This document shows positions 8,288 through 17,225 of a stretch of DNA of 25,957 nt, one piece after another. Made by a program: the position numbers and the translations under genes. The notes under the pieces are model-generated. The model saw only the letters and a program-made list of their open reading frames with translations. It was not told where the DNA came from and ran no database searches. Each line of letters begins with the position of its first letter. The first letter of the stretch is position 1. This stretch comes from Leptospira haakeii (GTDB taxonomy: Bacteria; Spirochaetota; Leptospiria; Leptospirales; Leptospiraceae). The stretch is from positions 1-25,957 of the forward strand of contig NZ_NPEG01000023.1 in the NCBI RefSeq assembly GCF_002812045.1, given 5' to 3'.

Positions 8288-10834
8288 ATGAAAAACATAA
8301 ACAAAGAAATTTCCGTATTCTCCGCAAGGTTTCTATTCTTAACGGAAGGTTTAGGTTATCTGATCGGAACTCCATTTGCGATCGTATTTCTGATCCATTT
8401 TATGGACTTAGATCTGACAGGAGCAGACTCTCTTTGGTTCGTCATGGGAGTGATCTTTGTCCTAGGACTCGTCACCAGTACACTTTCTTCTTTTTATAAA
8501 TTAAGACCGTTACGAAAATATTCCAAACAATTTGCAGAAGGTGCAGTAACTAGGGAAACAGTCATTGGAGCTCAAAAAGCTGTTTTCCGCCTTCCGGTCC
8601 TACATGCTGCAGACATACTGGTACGGATCTGGATAGGCGGCGGGATCTTTGTAGTTTCACTCGGGATCTTTTTGCCTATCAGCAAAACGGATTATTCTAT
8701 ATTATTAGGGCTGATCGTATTCGGTGGCCTTTGGAGTGCTGTTTATTTTTATCTGATCACGGATTGGCTAAAAGATAATCTAACTAGAACAGACCTATTC
8801 GGTTCTATTTCTTTAGAATCCTTAGTCAAACTGAATCTCACTAAAACTCTAACGCTAATCTTCTTTTCCATAGTTCTAGTTTTAGCGATCGGCGTTTCTC
8901 TAGTGGTTTATAAGCTCAATTATGAATCTTTAAAGAATGCTTATACCAACCAAATGTTGAATGTTTCTCAAACCTTGGACCTTCTCACCCAAGGAATTTA
9001 TGAGGATACGGAAGAAGAAGCCGAACTCATTATTCGGAACAAAACCTTAGGACTTTTGGTCTCCCAGAAAAACTGGAAGGAAGCAGCAAATTTTCTAAAT
9101 AATTTTTTAGGAGCCAGCCAAAGATTCGAAGGGATAGCAGTTTGGAAAGAAGCTGGAGACTGGTTTTCTCATTCTGTAGGAACAGGCACTTTGGCAAGTA
9201 GCCAAATTGTTCCATTAACGTCCGCATTTCAACTCCCTGGGGCGGCCGAAATCAGAAATACAAATAAGGAGAAGGCATTCTTTTTTAGCGAGCCTTCTAA
9301 TTCTACCCAAAACGGATCTCCAGTCATTCTGTATATTAGAGAATTTGAATTAAATGATGGCTCCAAAGCGTTTTTGGTATTCTCAGTCCGTATTGGAGAT
9401 CTAACCGATAATATCGTACAATCCATCAAAATCGGGAAAACGGGTTATCCCGGACTTCTCACCCCTAAAATGACCTTCTTAAATCATATCAGCGAAAGTA
9501 TGAGATTAAAAAAGATGGAAGATCTACCGTTTGCAAAATCATTCGTGAATGCGCCTGATAGAGTCCCGATCAAGTATGTGATGGACGGCGCTTATAAATC
9601 CATGGTGGTTCACACAAACAAAAAGTACGGATTTAAATCTTTCGTGACTATAGTAAACGAAGAAGTTTCCAAAGAAGCGATCTCTACTATCTTCTATATG
9701 TTGGCCATCTCATTTAGCGGATTGTTTGTAATTGGATTTATTATTTATTTCATTCTGTCTAAAAGTCTAAAACCTTTAAGAGATAGCCAGAACCTGATCG
9801 AAAAAATGTCGGAAGGAGATCTTACCCATAAACTCACAGTTCTTTCCAAAGATGAGATCGGAGAAATGGCGATCAGTATCAATGAATTCAGCCGTAAGGT
9901 AAAAGCTGTTCTTCATAAAATTTTCGATGCATCTCATAGTCTGGCTAATTCTTCCGAAGAAATGTCAGGCACTTTAAAAACGATCTCCGATAACGCACAA
10001 AGCCAAGCTGCTGCCTCCGAGGAAATTTCAGCTTCTATCGAGGAGATCTCTGCAGGAATGGATGCAATCTCTTATAGAACTAGAGAACAAGTCAGTCTTC
10101 TAAACTCTTTGGACTCTGAGATGGTAGAATTTTCTAGTTCTATCCAAGCTACTTCTGAAAATCTGGAAAACACTCTATCTCACGTTAAAGAGATTACGGA
10201 TGAGGCAAGAAGGGGCGGAAAATCTTTGGAACTAACTGATCAAAGTATCCGTAAAATTTCTCAGAGTTCCGATCAAATCACAGGTGTGATCGAAATTATT
10301 ACAACAATTTCAGAACAGATCCATCTTCTCGCTTTGAACGCAGCTATAGAAGCCGCAAGAGCCGGTGCCGCAGGAAAAGGATTTGCAGTGGTTGCGGATG
10401 AAATTTCCAAACTTGCTGACAAAACTTCCAATAGCATGAAGGAGATTGAAAATATCATCCAAGCTAATGAAACTGAGATTGGGATCGGAGTCAGCAATAT
10501 CCGAGACACAGTTAGCGTGATCGGAGGGATTATCCAGAGAATAGAAACGATCTATATCCGGATGAACGAGGTATCTTCCGTGATGGGAGAACAGCTGGTC
10601 CGAAATAAGGTCGTGAACAAAAAAGGACAGGAAGTAAAGGAAAGATCGGAAGGTATCCAAACTGCGATCCAGGAGCAAAAATTGGCTGTCGAAGAAATTT
10701 CGAAAACAATTTCAAGCATCAACGATCTGACCCAATCTAACGCGTCTTCCACAGAAGAATTGAGTTCCGGTTCTATAGGGCTCGCCCATTTGTCCGAGGA
10801 TCTGAAAAACCAAGCGGAGTATTTTCATTTTTGA
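8288..10834 (+). CDS. Chemoreceptor-like protein with multi-pass N-terminus
   Basis: This 848-residue protein has a chemotaxis signalling domain but an unusual front end. Hydrophobic segments lie at about 18-38, 48-68, 110-130 and 135-157, so two hairpins surround a charged linker ([13 protein letters not shown]). A fifth at about 186-208 precedes an extracytoplasmic sensor (about 209-463), then a sixth at 465-490, HAMP (about 489-541, KDEIGEM) and the coiled coil. The tip near 674-700 reads [20 protein letters not shown], where the family usually has SE(K/Q)[17 protein letters not shown]. The Asn before LLALN is His and the Glu after ARAG is Ala; by my alignment these are N376 and E391 of E. 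coli Tsr. An AGGA seven bases before ATG supports the start. It appears monocistronic. Confidence 0.9.
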   Translation: MKNINKEISVFSARFLFLTEGLGYLIGTPFAIVFLIHFMDLDLTGADSLWFVMGVIFVLGLVTSTLSSFYKLRPLRKYSKQFAEGAVTRETVIGAQKAVFRLPVLHAADILVRIWIGGGIFVVSLGIFLPISKTDYSILLGLIVFGGLWSAVYFYLITDWLKDNLTRTDLFGSISLESLVKLNLTKTLTLIFFSIVLVLAIGVSLVVYKLNYESLKNAYTNQMLNVSQTLDLLTQGIYEDTEEEAELIIRNKTLGLLVSQKNWKEAANFLNNFLGASQRFEGIAVWKEAGDWFSHSVGTGTLASSQIVPLTSAFQLPGAAEIRNTNKEKAFFFSEPSNSTQNGSPVILYIREFELNDGSKAFLVFSVRIGDLTDNIVQSIKIGKTGYPGLLTPKMTFLNHISESMRLKKMEDLPFAKSFVNAPDRVPIKYVMDGAYKSMVVHTNKKYGFKSFVTIVNEEVSKEAISTIFYMLAISFSGLFVIGFIIYFILSKSLKPLRDSQNLIEKMSEGDLTHKLTVLSKDEIGEMAISINEFSRKVKAVLHKIFDASHSLANSSEEMSGTLKTISDNAQSQAAASEEISASIEEISAGMDAISYRTREQVSLLNSLDSEMVEFSSSIQATSENLENTLSHVKEITDEARRGGKSLELTDQSIRKISQSSDQITGVIEIITTISEQIHLLALNAAIEAARAGAAGKGFAVVADEISKLADKTSNSMKEIENIIQANETEIGIGVSNIRDTVSVIGGIIQRIETIYIRMNEVSSVMGEQLVRNKVVNKKGQEVKERSEGIQTAIQEQKLAVEEISKTISSINDLTQSNASSTEELSSGSIGLAHLSEDLKNQAEYFHF

Positions 10835-10860
10835 AAATACTCTCCCGAAATTTCGGGAGA
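10819..10860 (+). terminator. Two abutting hairpins at the chemoreceptor 3' end
   Basis: GTATTTTCA (10819-10827) pairs with TGAAAATAC (10832-10840), a 9-base stem with a 4-base loop that covers the stop codon. Immediately after it, TCTCCCGAAATTTCGGGAGA (10841-10860) is a perfect palindrome. No T-run follows on the plus strand, so this is not a classic intrinsic terminator. It may act as a Rho-assisted terminator or a 3'-end stabiliser. Confidence 0.45.
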
Positions 10861-10918
10861 AAAAGAAGATTTCGAAACTTAGTTGCATTTTAGAGAATTT
10901 ATTCTAATTTGCGCTTAT

Positions 10919-11191
10919 ATGGAATGGGAAAAGATCTTAAGGGACTCTGTACGGGACGGTTCAATCAAGGAATTGTATCTAAGGAGAGTTCCCACCCTGA
11001 AAACCTGTGATGATTGGAATAAGGTAAAGGAAATAGGTCTGATCGATCACAAAACCAAATACGCCCATTATAAGGGTGGATTGGTCAAATTCGGGGAAGG
11101 TCTTTTTTTCGTGAGCGAAGAAAGGCTCCAAGCCTTGGCCCCATTCCGCAAATGGGAATTCAAAACCAAGATCAAAGTCACTCCGGACTGA
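10919..11191 (+). CDS. Small protein of unknown function
   Basis: This 90-residue, charged protein begins MEWEKILRDSVRDG and contains LYLRRVPTLKTCDDWNKV, GLVKFGEGLFFVSEERLQ and a basic C-terminal strand. There is no signal peptide, membrane segment or recognisable motif; its mix of short helix and strand-like stretches suggests a small globular cytoplasmic protein. The frame can be extended upstream to a TTG at 10883, but the added residues are hydrophobic and unconvincing. Neither start has a good ribosome site, and the ATG is preferred. It sits between the chemoreceptor hairpins and the inverted-repeat element. I do not recognise the family. Confidence 0.6.
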   Translation: MEWEKILRDSVRDGSIKELYLRRVPTLKTCDDWNKVKEIGLIDHKTKYAHYKGGLVKFGEGLFFVSEERLQALAPFRKWEFKTKIKVTPD

Positions 11192-11203
11192 AAGACAGCT
11201 ATT

Positions 11204-11330
11204 GTTTCGCACGGAGCTCGCAGAGAGCACCGAGTAAAGCATTTCAAGATCATCCTGTTTTATTGTTCAGGTCTTTTTCCCAGAACATAATTAATCTCAC
11301 TCAGTGAACTCCGTTCCCTCTGTGCGAAAC
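11204..11330. repeat. Inverted-repeat intergenic element built of 9-base units
   Basis: The left arm (11204-11235) is GTTTCGCAC followed by a 9-base periodicity: units cgcacggag, ctcgcagag and agcaccgag. The right arm (11299-11330), read on the minus strand, also starts GTTTCGCAC and contains units cgcacagag, ggaacggag and ttcactgag. Each unit fits roughly NNNACNGAG. About 63 bases lie between the arms. The element fills the gap between the small protein and the minus-strand orphan gene. It resembles the CGCAGAG-type intergenic repeats I recall from Leptospira and other bacteria, and could be a MITE-like or structured-RNA element. Confidence 0.7.
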
Positions 11331-11348
11331 CTAAATTAAATAAAAATC

Positions 11349-13352
11349 TTATCTTGTTAAATTAATGATCAGGTTCAGCTTTTCGGCAACTGTGATCACG
11401 TCTTGGACACGAGTTTTATCCACAAGCACTGCGGTTGGTCCAATCTCGTCCAGAACGATCTTCTTTCCTTTGATCTGACCAAGTAGAAGTTCCATAACAT
11501 TCTGATCTTTGGTGCGCACAAGAACACAATCCTCTGCGACTTCCACTACAGGAAGGTTTCCACCCCAATCTTCTAATAAGAATAAAAGGTTTTGGGCAAG
11601 TTCCGCTCTGCTGGAAGCTTTTAAGAAGTCTACGAACTCATTCGTTTTATATCCCAGAAGAATTCCCAATTGGTATGCTTCTTTGGTCAGAACGAAAGTA
11701 TATACTCTGTCGTAGTCTTTGAGTTCTGTGAACGCTTTTAAAAGATGAATTCCATAAATAGAAACTTTTTCCGGGAACGCGATCACGGAGAAGTCCGGGT
11801 TGATCGTGATTCCACCCTTCTCCGTAACTCCAGCAAGCTCTCCCGTTTGGAAGAAATATTCTCCCAGTTTGGAAAGAGTCAGGAATCGGTTCGGGTATTC
11901 TACTTCTAATAATCCGAATAAATGCAGATAGAAGATCGCACTCATGATCTCTTTACGAAGATCAGCCAGATCGGTCTGGAAATTTTTAGTTCGGAAACCC
12001 GGACTGAAGATCAGATGCTCTCTGATAATATTAGAGAAAATAACAGAAAGATGGATTCGTTTGGACTTGATGATCAAGTTCACACATTTGTCCAAGATCA
12101 TCTTATCGTAAAAAGGCATTTCTGTCGGTTGGAAAACCTCAGGAGGATTCACTCTCTTCATTCTAGCCTCGTTCACCTCATGGATGACGAGTTTCATGAT
12201 CTCGAATATATCCTTTGCGAGAAAACCATCTAGGTCCCCTCTCAGAATGATATTTTCACCTTTGATATCAGCCAGGTTCAGAAGTTTCAGTATAGGAAGG
12301 ATAAGTTCCATTTGATAGATCTGGCTTTTTTCAGGGAAGATACTGATATCCGGATTTAATAATTCCTGTTCTGTTCTTTTATGATCCGCCTGTTTTACCT
12401 TGCCGGATTTTGCAAGAACCAAGCCCTTTCTGCTAATATAAGAAAGAAGCTTTTTAGTATTTAAGAAGAAGTCCAACTCGTTAGTAGCGAGTTTTTCCTG
12501 TCTTTGCCGAGTTCCTTTCTTAACGGAAGGAAGGATCGGATTATTTTGGATATATTTTAGAAGTTCTTCTGGTAGAGCGAAAATTCTTACGAACTTCTCC
12601 TCAACGAAACAAACGTCGGCGATCATTCCTTTTTCGACCAAAGCAGGAATGATTGTCTCGTACTTGCCTCTGCTCATTACGATAAAACTTCTGATATCGT
12701 CTGCGTCAGCAGCACCACCGCTTAGATAGATCCTGACTACTGTATCTCTTTCTAATTCGGATAATGATAAGATAGCCGCCTCATACGCCTCGTCAGAAGT
12801 AGCGTGAGTGATAAACTTACGGATACTGTCTATCTTAGCAGGAGCCTTGACCGCCTTCTTCCATTCATTGGAAATATCAGTTAGCTTTTTGCGATCTAAA
12901 AGTTTTTCGACGGAGACTTTGTATTTGTCCCCTTTCAGATTTTGGTCTAAAGAAACTAGTGCAGCTAGCTCGTCATACGCATGGTACTTATCCAGGTTAT
13001 TGGTAAGTCTTTCTCTGTTTTTTCTTTGGTATACGAGTTGGTATTTGCGGAGAAGGTTTAACTCCATCTCCACGTTGATTGGCGGAATGTTTACTTTACG
13101 GGAGATCTCTCCCAAAGTGAGGACATTCTTATTTTTTAAGATAGAAGTATAAATATTAACTTGGAGTACAGTGAGCTTTTCCAGCACACCTTTGAGGTAA
13201 AACTCATCCAGAAAACTATCGAAAAGGAACTTAACGTTCTTATTCTTTTCTTTGAACGGTAGCTTTGGAATGTTCCAAAGAGCGGCTGTCTTCTTTAGGT
13301 CGTTCAGTTCGAGTTTTTCTAATTCTTGCAATAAAACCGATTCGCCGCTCAT
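11349..13352 (-). CDS. Orphan protein with helicase-associated C-terminal domain
   Basis: This 667-residue cytoplasmic protein is rich in helical, winged-helix-like segments, for example [21 protein letters not shown]. From about residue 513 ([20 protein letters not shown]) to the end it resembles the Helicase_C_3 family found in mycobacterial helicase-associated proteins and at the N-terminus of XPB-type helicases, with [32 protein letters not shown] and a terminal [18 protein letters not shown]. No Walker A or DEAD/DEAH motif is present, so it is not itself a helicase. It may bind DNA or assist a repair helicase (inference). The frame could open at a TTG at 13442, but those 30 residues are Arg-rich and lack a ribosome site; the ATG at 13352 precedes the natural start of the fold. 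Confidence 0.85.
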   Translation of the reverse strand: MSGESVLLQELEKLELNDLKKTAALWNIPKLPFKEKNKNVKFLFDSFLDEFYLKGVLEKLTVLQVNIYTSILKNKNVLTLGEISRKVNIPPINVEMELNLLRKYQLVYQRKNRERLTNNLDKYHAYDELAALVSLDQNLKGDKYKVSVEKLLDRKKLTDISNEWKKAVKAPAKIDSIRKFITHATSDEAYEAAILSLSELERDTVVRIYLSGGAADADDIRSFIVMSRGKYETIIPALVEKGMIADVCFVEEKFVRIFALPEELLKYIQNNPILPSVKKGTRQRQEKLATNELDFFLNTKKLLSYISRKGLVLAKSGKVKQADHKRTEQELLNPDISIFPEKSQIYQMELILPILKLLNLADIKGENIILRGDLDGFLAKDIFEIMKLVIHEVNEARMKRVNPPEVFQPTEMPFYDKMILDKCVNLIIKSKRIHLSVIFSNIIREHLIFSPGFRTKNFQTDLADLRKEIMSAIFYLHLFGLLEVEYPNRFLTLSKLGEYFFQTGELAGVTEKGGITINPDFSVIAFPEKVSIYGIHLLKAFTELKDYDRVYTFVLTKEAYQLGILLGYKTNEFVDFLKASSRAELAQNLLFLLEDWGGNLPVVEVAEDCVLVRTKDQNVMELLLGQIKGKKIVLDEIGPTAVLVDKTRVQDVITVAEKLNLIINLTR

Positions 13353-13546
13353 ACCACTGACCGAAATTCTCGTTCGAGAGCCATACTCTAATTCTCGCCG
13401 CTCCCGTAAACCAAAATACGGTTTTCTCGGCCGAACATGCAAAATAGACCCGAGTACCTTTCTCTCGGTTCCTTTATCCCGAACAGAGTATCTTTTCTCC
13501 CTGATTTGGATTGTGTTCCTTCTAAGTTATCATAATCTGGAGTGAA

Positions 13547-14848
13547 ATGGCCGGATTCATAGACCAACTTCTGCAAGGGGTGAACAGTGCTAGTCGTATA
13601 GTGACCAGTAGTTATGTTTTTTCCACCAAAACCATCCTACTTTTAAAGGATTTGGCTACAGGAGGAAGTGGATCCCGCAATATTCCGGTTCGATTAAGAG
13701 AAGCGTTTGAAGAATTGGGCGCAACGTATATTAAATTAGGCCAGTTCATCGCTTCCGCCCCTTCTCTTTTTCCTGAAGAGATCGTAACGGAGATGCAAAA
13801 ATGTTTGGATTCAGTACGACCTCTACCCTTCTCCGATATCCAAAAAGTTTTAAAAAAAGAATTGGGTAAAGATTATCAAAATTTATTCCAAAGTATAGAC
13901 CCGGTCCCGATGGCCTCGGCATCCATTGCACAAGTCCATTCTGCAGTAACAAAAGATGGCCTCGATGTGGTTGTAAAAGTACAAAGACCGGATATAGAAG
14001 GTGCGTTAGGAGCGGATCTTAACCTTCTATTTTTGGCGTCCAAATTATTCGAAATATTTGTGCCCGGCCTCAACAAATCAGGGCTTTCAGAAATGGTCGG
14101 AATGTTCCAGTCTTCCATCTTGGAAGAAATAGATTTTATAAAAGAAGCAAACAATTGCGAAGAATTCGAAAGATACCTTCTATCTTCCGGAGAAACCAGA
14201 GCGAGAGCTCCTAAAATTTATAGGGAGCTCAGTACCAAAAAAGTTCTGGTCATGGAAAAATTCTACGGAGCTCCAATTACCGACGAAACCTCTCTCCGTA
14301 AATTCAGCAAAGATCCATCTAAAACACTTTCAGATGCGCTTGAGATCTGGTTTTCTACACTTTCCAAATCAGGTTTTTTCCACGCGGACGTACATGCGGG
14401 AAATTTAATGATCCTAAGAGACGGAACCGTCGGTTTTATCGATTTCGGGATCGTTGGTAGGATTTCCTCAAAAGTTTGGGAAGGTCTAATGATCTTTTTG
14501 GAAGGCCTCGCGTTAAATAGAACAGACAGGATCGCAAGCGGCCTAGTCCGTATGGATGGAACCGCCTCAGGTATAGATGAGAAAAAATTGGCCAAGGATC
14601 TAGAAACTGTATTTGATCAAATGAGCAAAATGGTCCTGGATATACAAATGGGAGAGTTGGACGCTTTCGATGAGAAGAAGATGAATACGATTCTTTTCGA
14701 GTTCAGAGATATTTCAGATCGAAACGGATTAAAGATCCCTAAAGAATTCGGACTTCTCATTAAACAAATCTTATATTTCGATAGATATATCAAATCTTTT
14801 GCACCTGAATTAGATCTGATCCGGGATAGGGAAAAATTCATAAAATGA
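13547..14848 (+). CDS. ABC1/UbiB-family atypical kinase
   Basis: This 433-residue protein has the signature residues of the ABC1 (UbiB/ADCK/COQ8) atypical kinases: the KLGQ motif (63-66), the Ala-rich loop ASASIAQVH (about 123-131), the ATP-site lysine in VVVKVQRP (K144), EEIDF (about 193-197), catalytic HADVHAGN (279-286) and metal-binding DFG (299-301). Such proteins support isoprenoid-quinone or lipid metabolism through an ATPase activity. It lacks the C-terminal transmembrane pair of E. coli UbiB. Ribosome site GGAG lies four bases before ATG. It heads the run to feoA, feoB and the phosphotransferase, and its stop overlaps the feoA start as ATGA. The direct substrate is unknown. Confidence 0.92.
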   Translation: MAGFIDQLLQGVNSASRIVTSSYVFSTKTILLLKDLATGGSGSRNIPVRLREAFEELGATYIKLGQFIASAPSLFPEEIVTEMQKCLDSVRPLPFSDIQKVLKKELGKDYQNLFQSIDPVPMASASIAQVHSAVTKDGLDVVVKVQRPDIEGALGADLNLLFLASKLFEIFVPGLNKSGLSEMVGMFQSSILEEIDFIKEANNCEEFERYLLSSGETRARAPKIYRELSTKKVLVMEKFYGAPITDETSLRKFSKDPSKTLSDALEIWFSTLSKSGFFHADVHAGNLMILRDGTVGFIDFGIVGRISSKVWEGLMIFLEGLALNRTDRIASGLVRMDGTASGIDEKKLAKDLETVFDQMSKMVLDIQMGELDAFDEKKMNTILFEFRDISDRNGLKIPKEFGLLIKQILYFDRYIKSFAPELDLIRDREKFIK

Positions 14849-15078
14849 AATCCAAACTTTTCGAATTAGAAGAGGGAGAATCCGGAAAAATCACCGGAAT
14901 TAAAAACGAATCCGGAAAAACGGGACTGATCAGAAACCTTTTAGATATGGGTTTTCTTCCCGGAACTAAAATCACTGTTGTCCGAAAATTCCAAGACCAA
15001 GACAAGATGATCGTAAAATTGGGGCTAGTTCGATTGGCCATTCGAAAATTAGAAGCAGATCTTCTGGAATTGAACTAA
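14845..15078 (+). CDS. feoA: Ferrous iron transport accessory protein FeoA
   Basis: This 77-residue small beta-barrel (SH3-like) protein of the FeoA family is a cytoplasmic partner that supports FeoB. Typical features are [12 protein letters not shown] at the start, [20 protein letters not shown] in the middle and a C-terminal [15 protein letters not shown], which is the normal full FeoA length. It overlaps the kinase stop by 4 bases and ends 3 bases before feoB, which implies coupled translation. Confidence 0.95.
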   Translation: MKSKLFELEEGESGKITGIKNESGKTGLIRNLLDMGFLPGTKITVVRKFQDQDKMIVKLGLVRLAIRKLEADLLELN

Positions 15079-15081
15079 TTT

Positions 15082-17223
15082 ATGAAATTATTAAATACTG
15101 AAATACAAACTCCGGAATATAAAACAGAAAACTTCAGAGTATTACTTACAGGAAATCCAAATTGCGGCAAGTCCACATTATTCAATCGGCTTACGGGACT
15201 TAGGCAAAAAACAGGGAACTATCACGGTGTCACTGTCGAAAAAGCGGAAGGAAGCATCCATACAGAAGACAGGACCGTGCATATAGTAGATCTTCCCGGA
15301 GCTTATAGTCTAGGTGGAGAATCAGAAGACAAACAGGTAACCACCCGAATTCTCCTTTCCAGAGATGCGGAAGACAAATTGATCTTCGTATTAGATGCAG
15401 TTGCGATAGAAAGAGGACTCCAATTTTTACTTCAGACATCTTCGCTCAAGATCCCAATGATAGTAGCGGTCACGATGAACGATACCTTGGAAAAAAAAGG
15501 AGTTCATTTAGATCTAAAAGTTTTATCCAAGGCGTTCGGAGTTTCCTGCTATTTCGTAAATCCAAGATCAGGAGAAGGTGTAGAAGTTTTAGAAAAAGTT
15601 TTAACAGATCCTTCTTCCTATAAAATACCTAATCCCGATTTTTCTTGGGACAAAAAAAGAACTGCACTAATCGAATCAGTACTTTCCAAACTTTCGGTAG
15701 ATGACCCGGATTCGGTTAAATTCGTATTAGAAAATAGTTTTAAAGAATTCAGTGGAGAAAATCTGCAAACAGGACTTCCTTCTTCTAATTTTTTCCCTGA
15801 AAAAACCAGAGATTTCATCCGCTCAGAATGGCAAAAATCTAAATTAGAATTTTCTTATGGAGAAGAACTGGTCCAAAGATCCATCTGGATCAAAAAACTT
15901 TTATCTAAAGCAGTTTCCGGCTCTGAAATCTCCGAAAAAGGGATCTTAGGATTTGCGGATAAAATACTTCTACACCCTATCTGGGGGCTTACGATCTTTC
16001 TAGGAATTATGGCATTGGTATTCCAATTCTTATTTACCTGGTCAGAAGTGCCCATGGATTGGATAGAAGGAAGGATTGGAGATCTTGCGGATTGGACCGG
16101 AAATTATCTTCCGGAAGGACCAGTTCGCTCTCTTATCCAAGAAGGTATGATAGGTGGAGTCGGTGCGGTTTTAGTATTCATTCCTCAGATCAGTTTATTA
16201 TTCCTATTCATAGGGATCATGGAAGAAAGCGGATATATCGCGAGGGCTTCCTTTCTAATGGATAGATTTATGGGAAGATTCGGACTTTCCGGAAAATCCT
16301 TTATCCCATTACTTTCCAGTGCTGCGTGTGCGGTCCCAGCGATCATGGGGACAAGAACGATCGAAAACAAAGCAGATAGACTTACAACGATCTTAGTTTC
16401 TCCGCTAATCACCTGCTCTGCCAGATATCCGGTTTACATTTTAGTAATAGGAACAGTCTTTTCCGCAGAGCCTGTTTTTGGAATCTTCTCCCCTAAAGTT
16501 CTAGCGTTATTCGGTCTTTTCTTATTGGGAATGTTCGCCTCCATGGGGGCTGCCTTCTTATTCAAAAAAACTTTTTTCAGATCTGAACCTGCATATTTTC
16601 TAATGGAACTTCCCAGATACCAATGGCCTTCTCTCAAAAGTTTATTCTTTACGGTTTATAAGAAAATCAAAGCGTTTATAGGAAACGCAGGAAAAGTAAT
16701 CTTATTCATTTCCATTATACTATGGTTCTTGGCAAATTATCCAAGGGTAGAAGTTTCCAAAACTGAAAACTTAAACTCAGCACAAGCAAAGTCCGTACAA
16801 ATCTCAGAATCTTACGCAGGACGAATGGGAAAAATGATGGAACCTATCTTAGAACCGATCGGTTTCGGTTGGAAGATGGGGCTTGGGATTATCACTTCAT
16901 TTGCGGCCAGAGAAGTAATGGTATCCACATTATCCATCGTATACGGGGTTCAGGGAGAAGATTCTGAAGACGAAAATTTAAGGTCTGCTCTCCGAAAAGA
17001 CAAGGACCCAGAAACAGGAAAACCTGTTTGGACTATCGCAAGTGCTTTGAGTTTACTTGTATTTTTCGCATTCGCCTGCCAATGTATGTCTACACTTGCG
17101 GTAGTAAAAAAAGAGACAAACTCTTTGTTCTGGCCGGTTTTTATGTTCACTTACATGACAGTTCTTGCATATACTTCTTCTTTTTTAGTTTTCCATTTTT
17201 CTAAATTTTTAGGCTGGAATTAA
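15082..17223 (+). CDS. feoB: Ferrous iron transporter FeoB
   Basis: This 713-residue inner-membrane Fe(II) transporter has an N-terminal G domain. G1 is GNPNCGKS (24-31), G2 Thr lies near 51 (GVTVEKAEG), G3 is DLPGAYSL (70-77), G4 appears as TMND (131-134) and the G5-like SGEG is near 163. The membrane part begins around residue 300. It includes both gating-like segments with conserved cysteines ([15 protein letters not shown] with [13 protein letters not shown], and later [15 protein letters not shown]). There is no good ribosome site before ATG, so translation probably depends on feoA. The next gene starts 2 bases after the stop. No convincing Fur box was found before the operon. Confidence 0.97.
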   Translation: MKLLNTEIQTPEYKTENFRVLLTGNPNCGKSTLFNRLTGLRQKTGNYHGVTVEKAEGSIHTEDRTVHIVDLPGAYSLGGESEDKQVTTRILLSRDAEDKLIFVLDAVAIERGLQFLLQTSSLKIPMIVAVTMNDTLEKKGVHLDLKVLSKAFGVSCYFVNPRSGEGVEVLEKVLTDPSSYKIPNPDFSWDKKRTALIESVLSKLSVDDPDSVKFVLENSFKEFSGENLQTGLPSSNFFPEKTRDFIRSEWQKSKLEFSYGEELVQRSIWIKKLLSKAVSGSEISEKGILGFADKILLHPIWGLTIFLGIMALVFQFLFTWSEVPMDWIEGRIGDLADWTGNYLPEGPVRSLIQEGMIGGVGAVLVFIPQISLLFLFIGIMEESGYIARASFLMDRFMGRFGLSGKSFIPLLSSAACAVPAIMGTRTIENKADRLTTILVSPLITCSARYPVYILVIGTVFSAEPVFGIFSPKVLALFGLFLLGMFASMGAAFLFKKTFFRSEPAYFLMELPRYQWPSLKSLFFTVYKKIKAFIGNAGKVILFISIILWFLANYPRVEVSKTENLNSAQAKSVQISESYAGRMGKMMEPILEPIGFGWKMGLGIITSFAAREVMVSTLSIVYGVQGEDSEDENLRSALRKDKDPETGKPVWTIASALSLLVFFAFACQCMSTLAVVKKETNSLFWPVFMFTYMTVLAYTSSFLVFHFSKFLGWN

Positions 17224-17225
17224 GA

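Noticed and set aside
13353..13442. N-terminal extension of the helicase-associated-domain protein to a TTG at 13442
   Set aside because: The added 30 residues are Arg-rich and low in structure, with no ribosome site; the ATG at 13352 is more natural.
13520..13540. Fur-like box (GTTATCATAATC) before the kinase-feoAB operon
   Set aside because: Only one half-site resembles the consensus and there is no dyad; too weak to claim.
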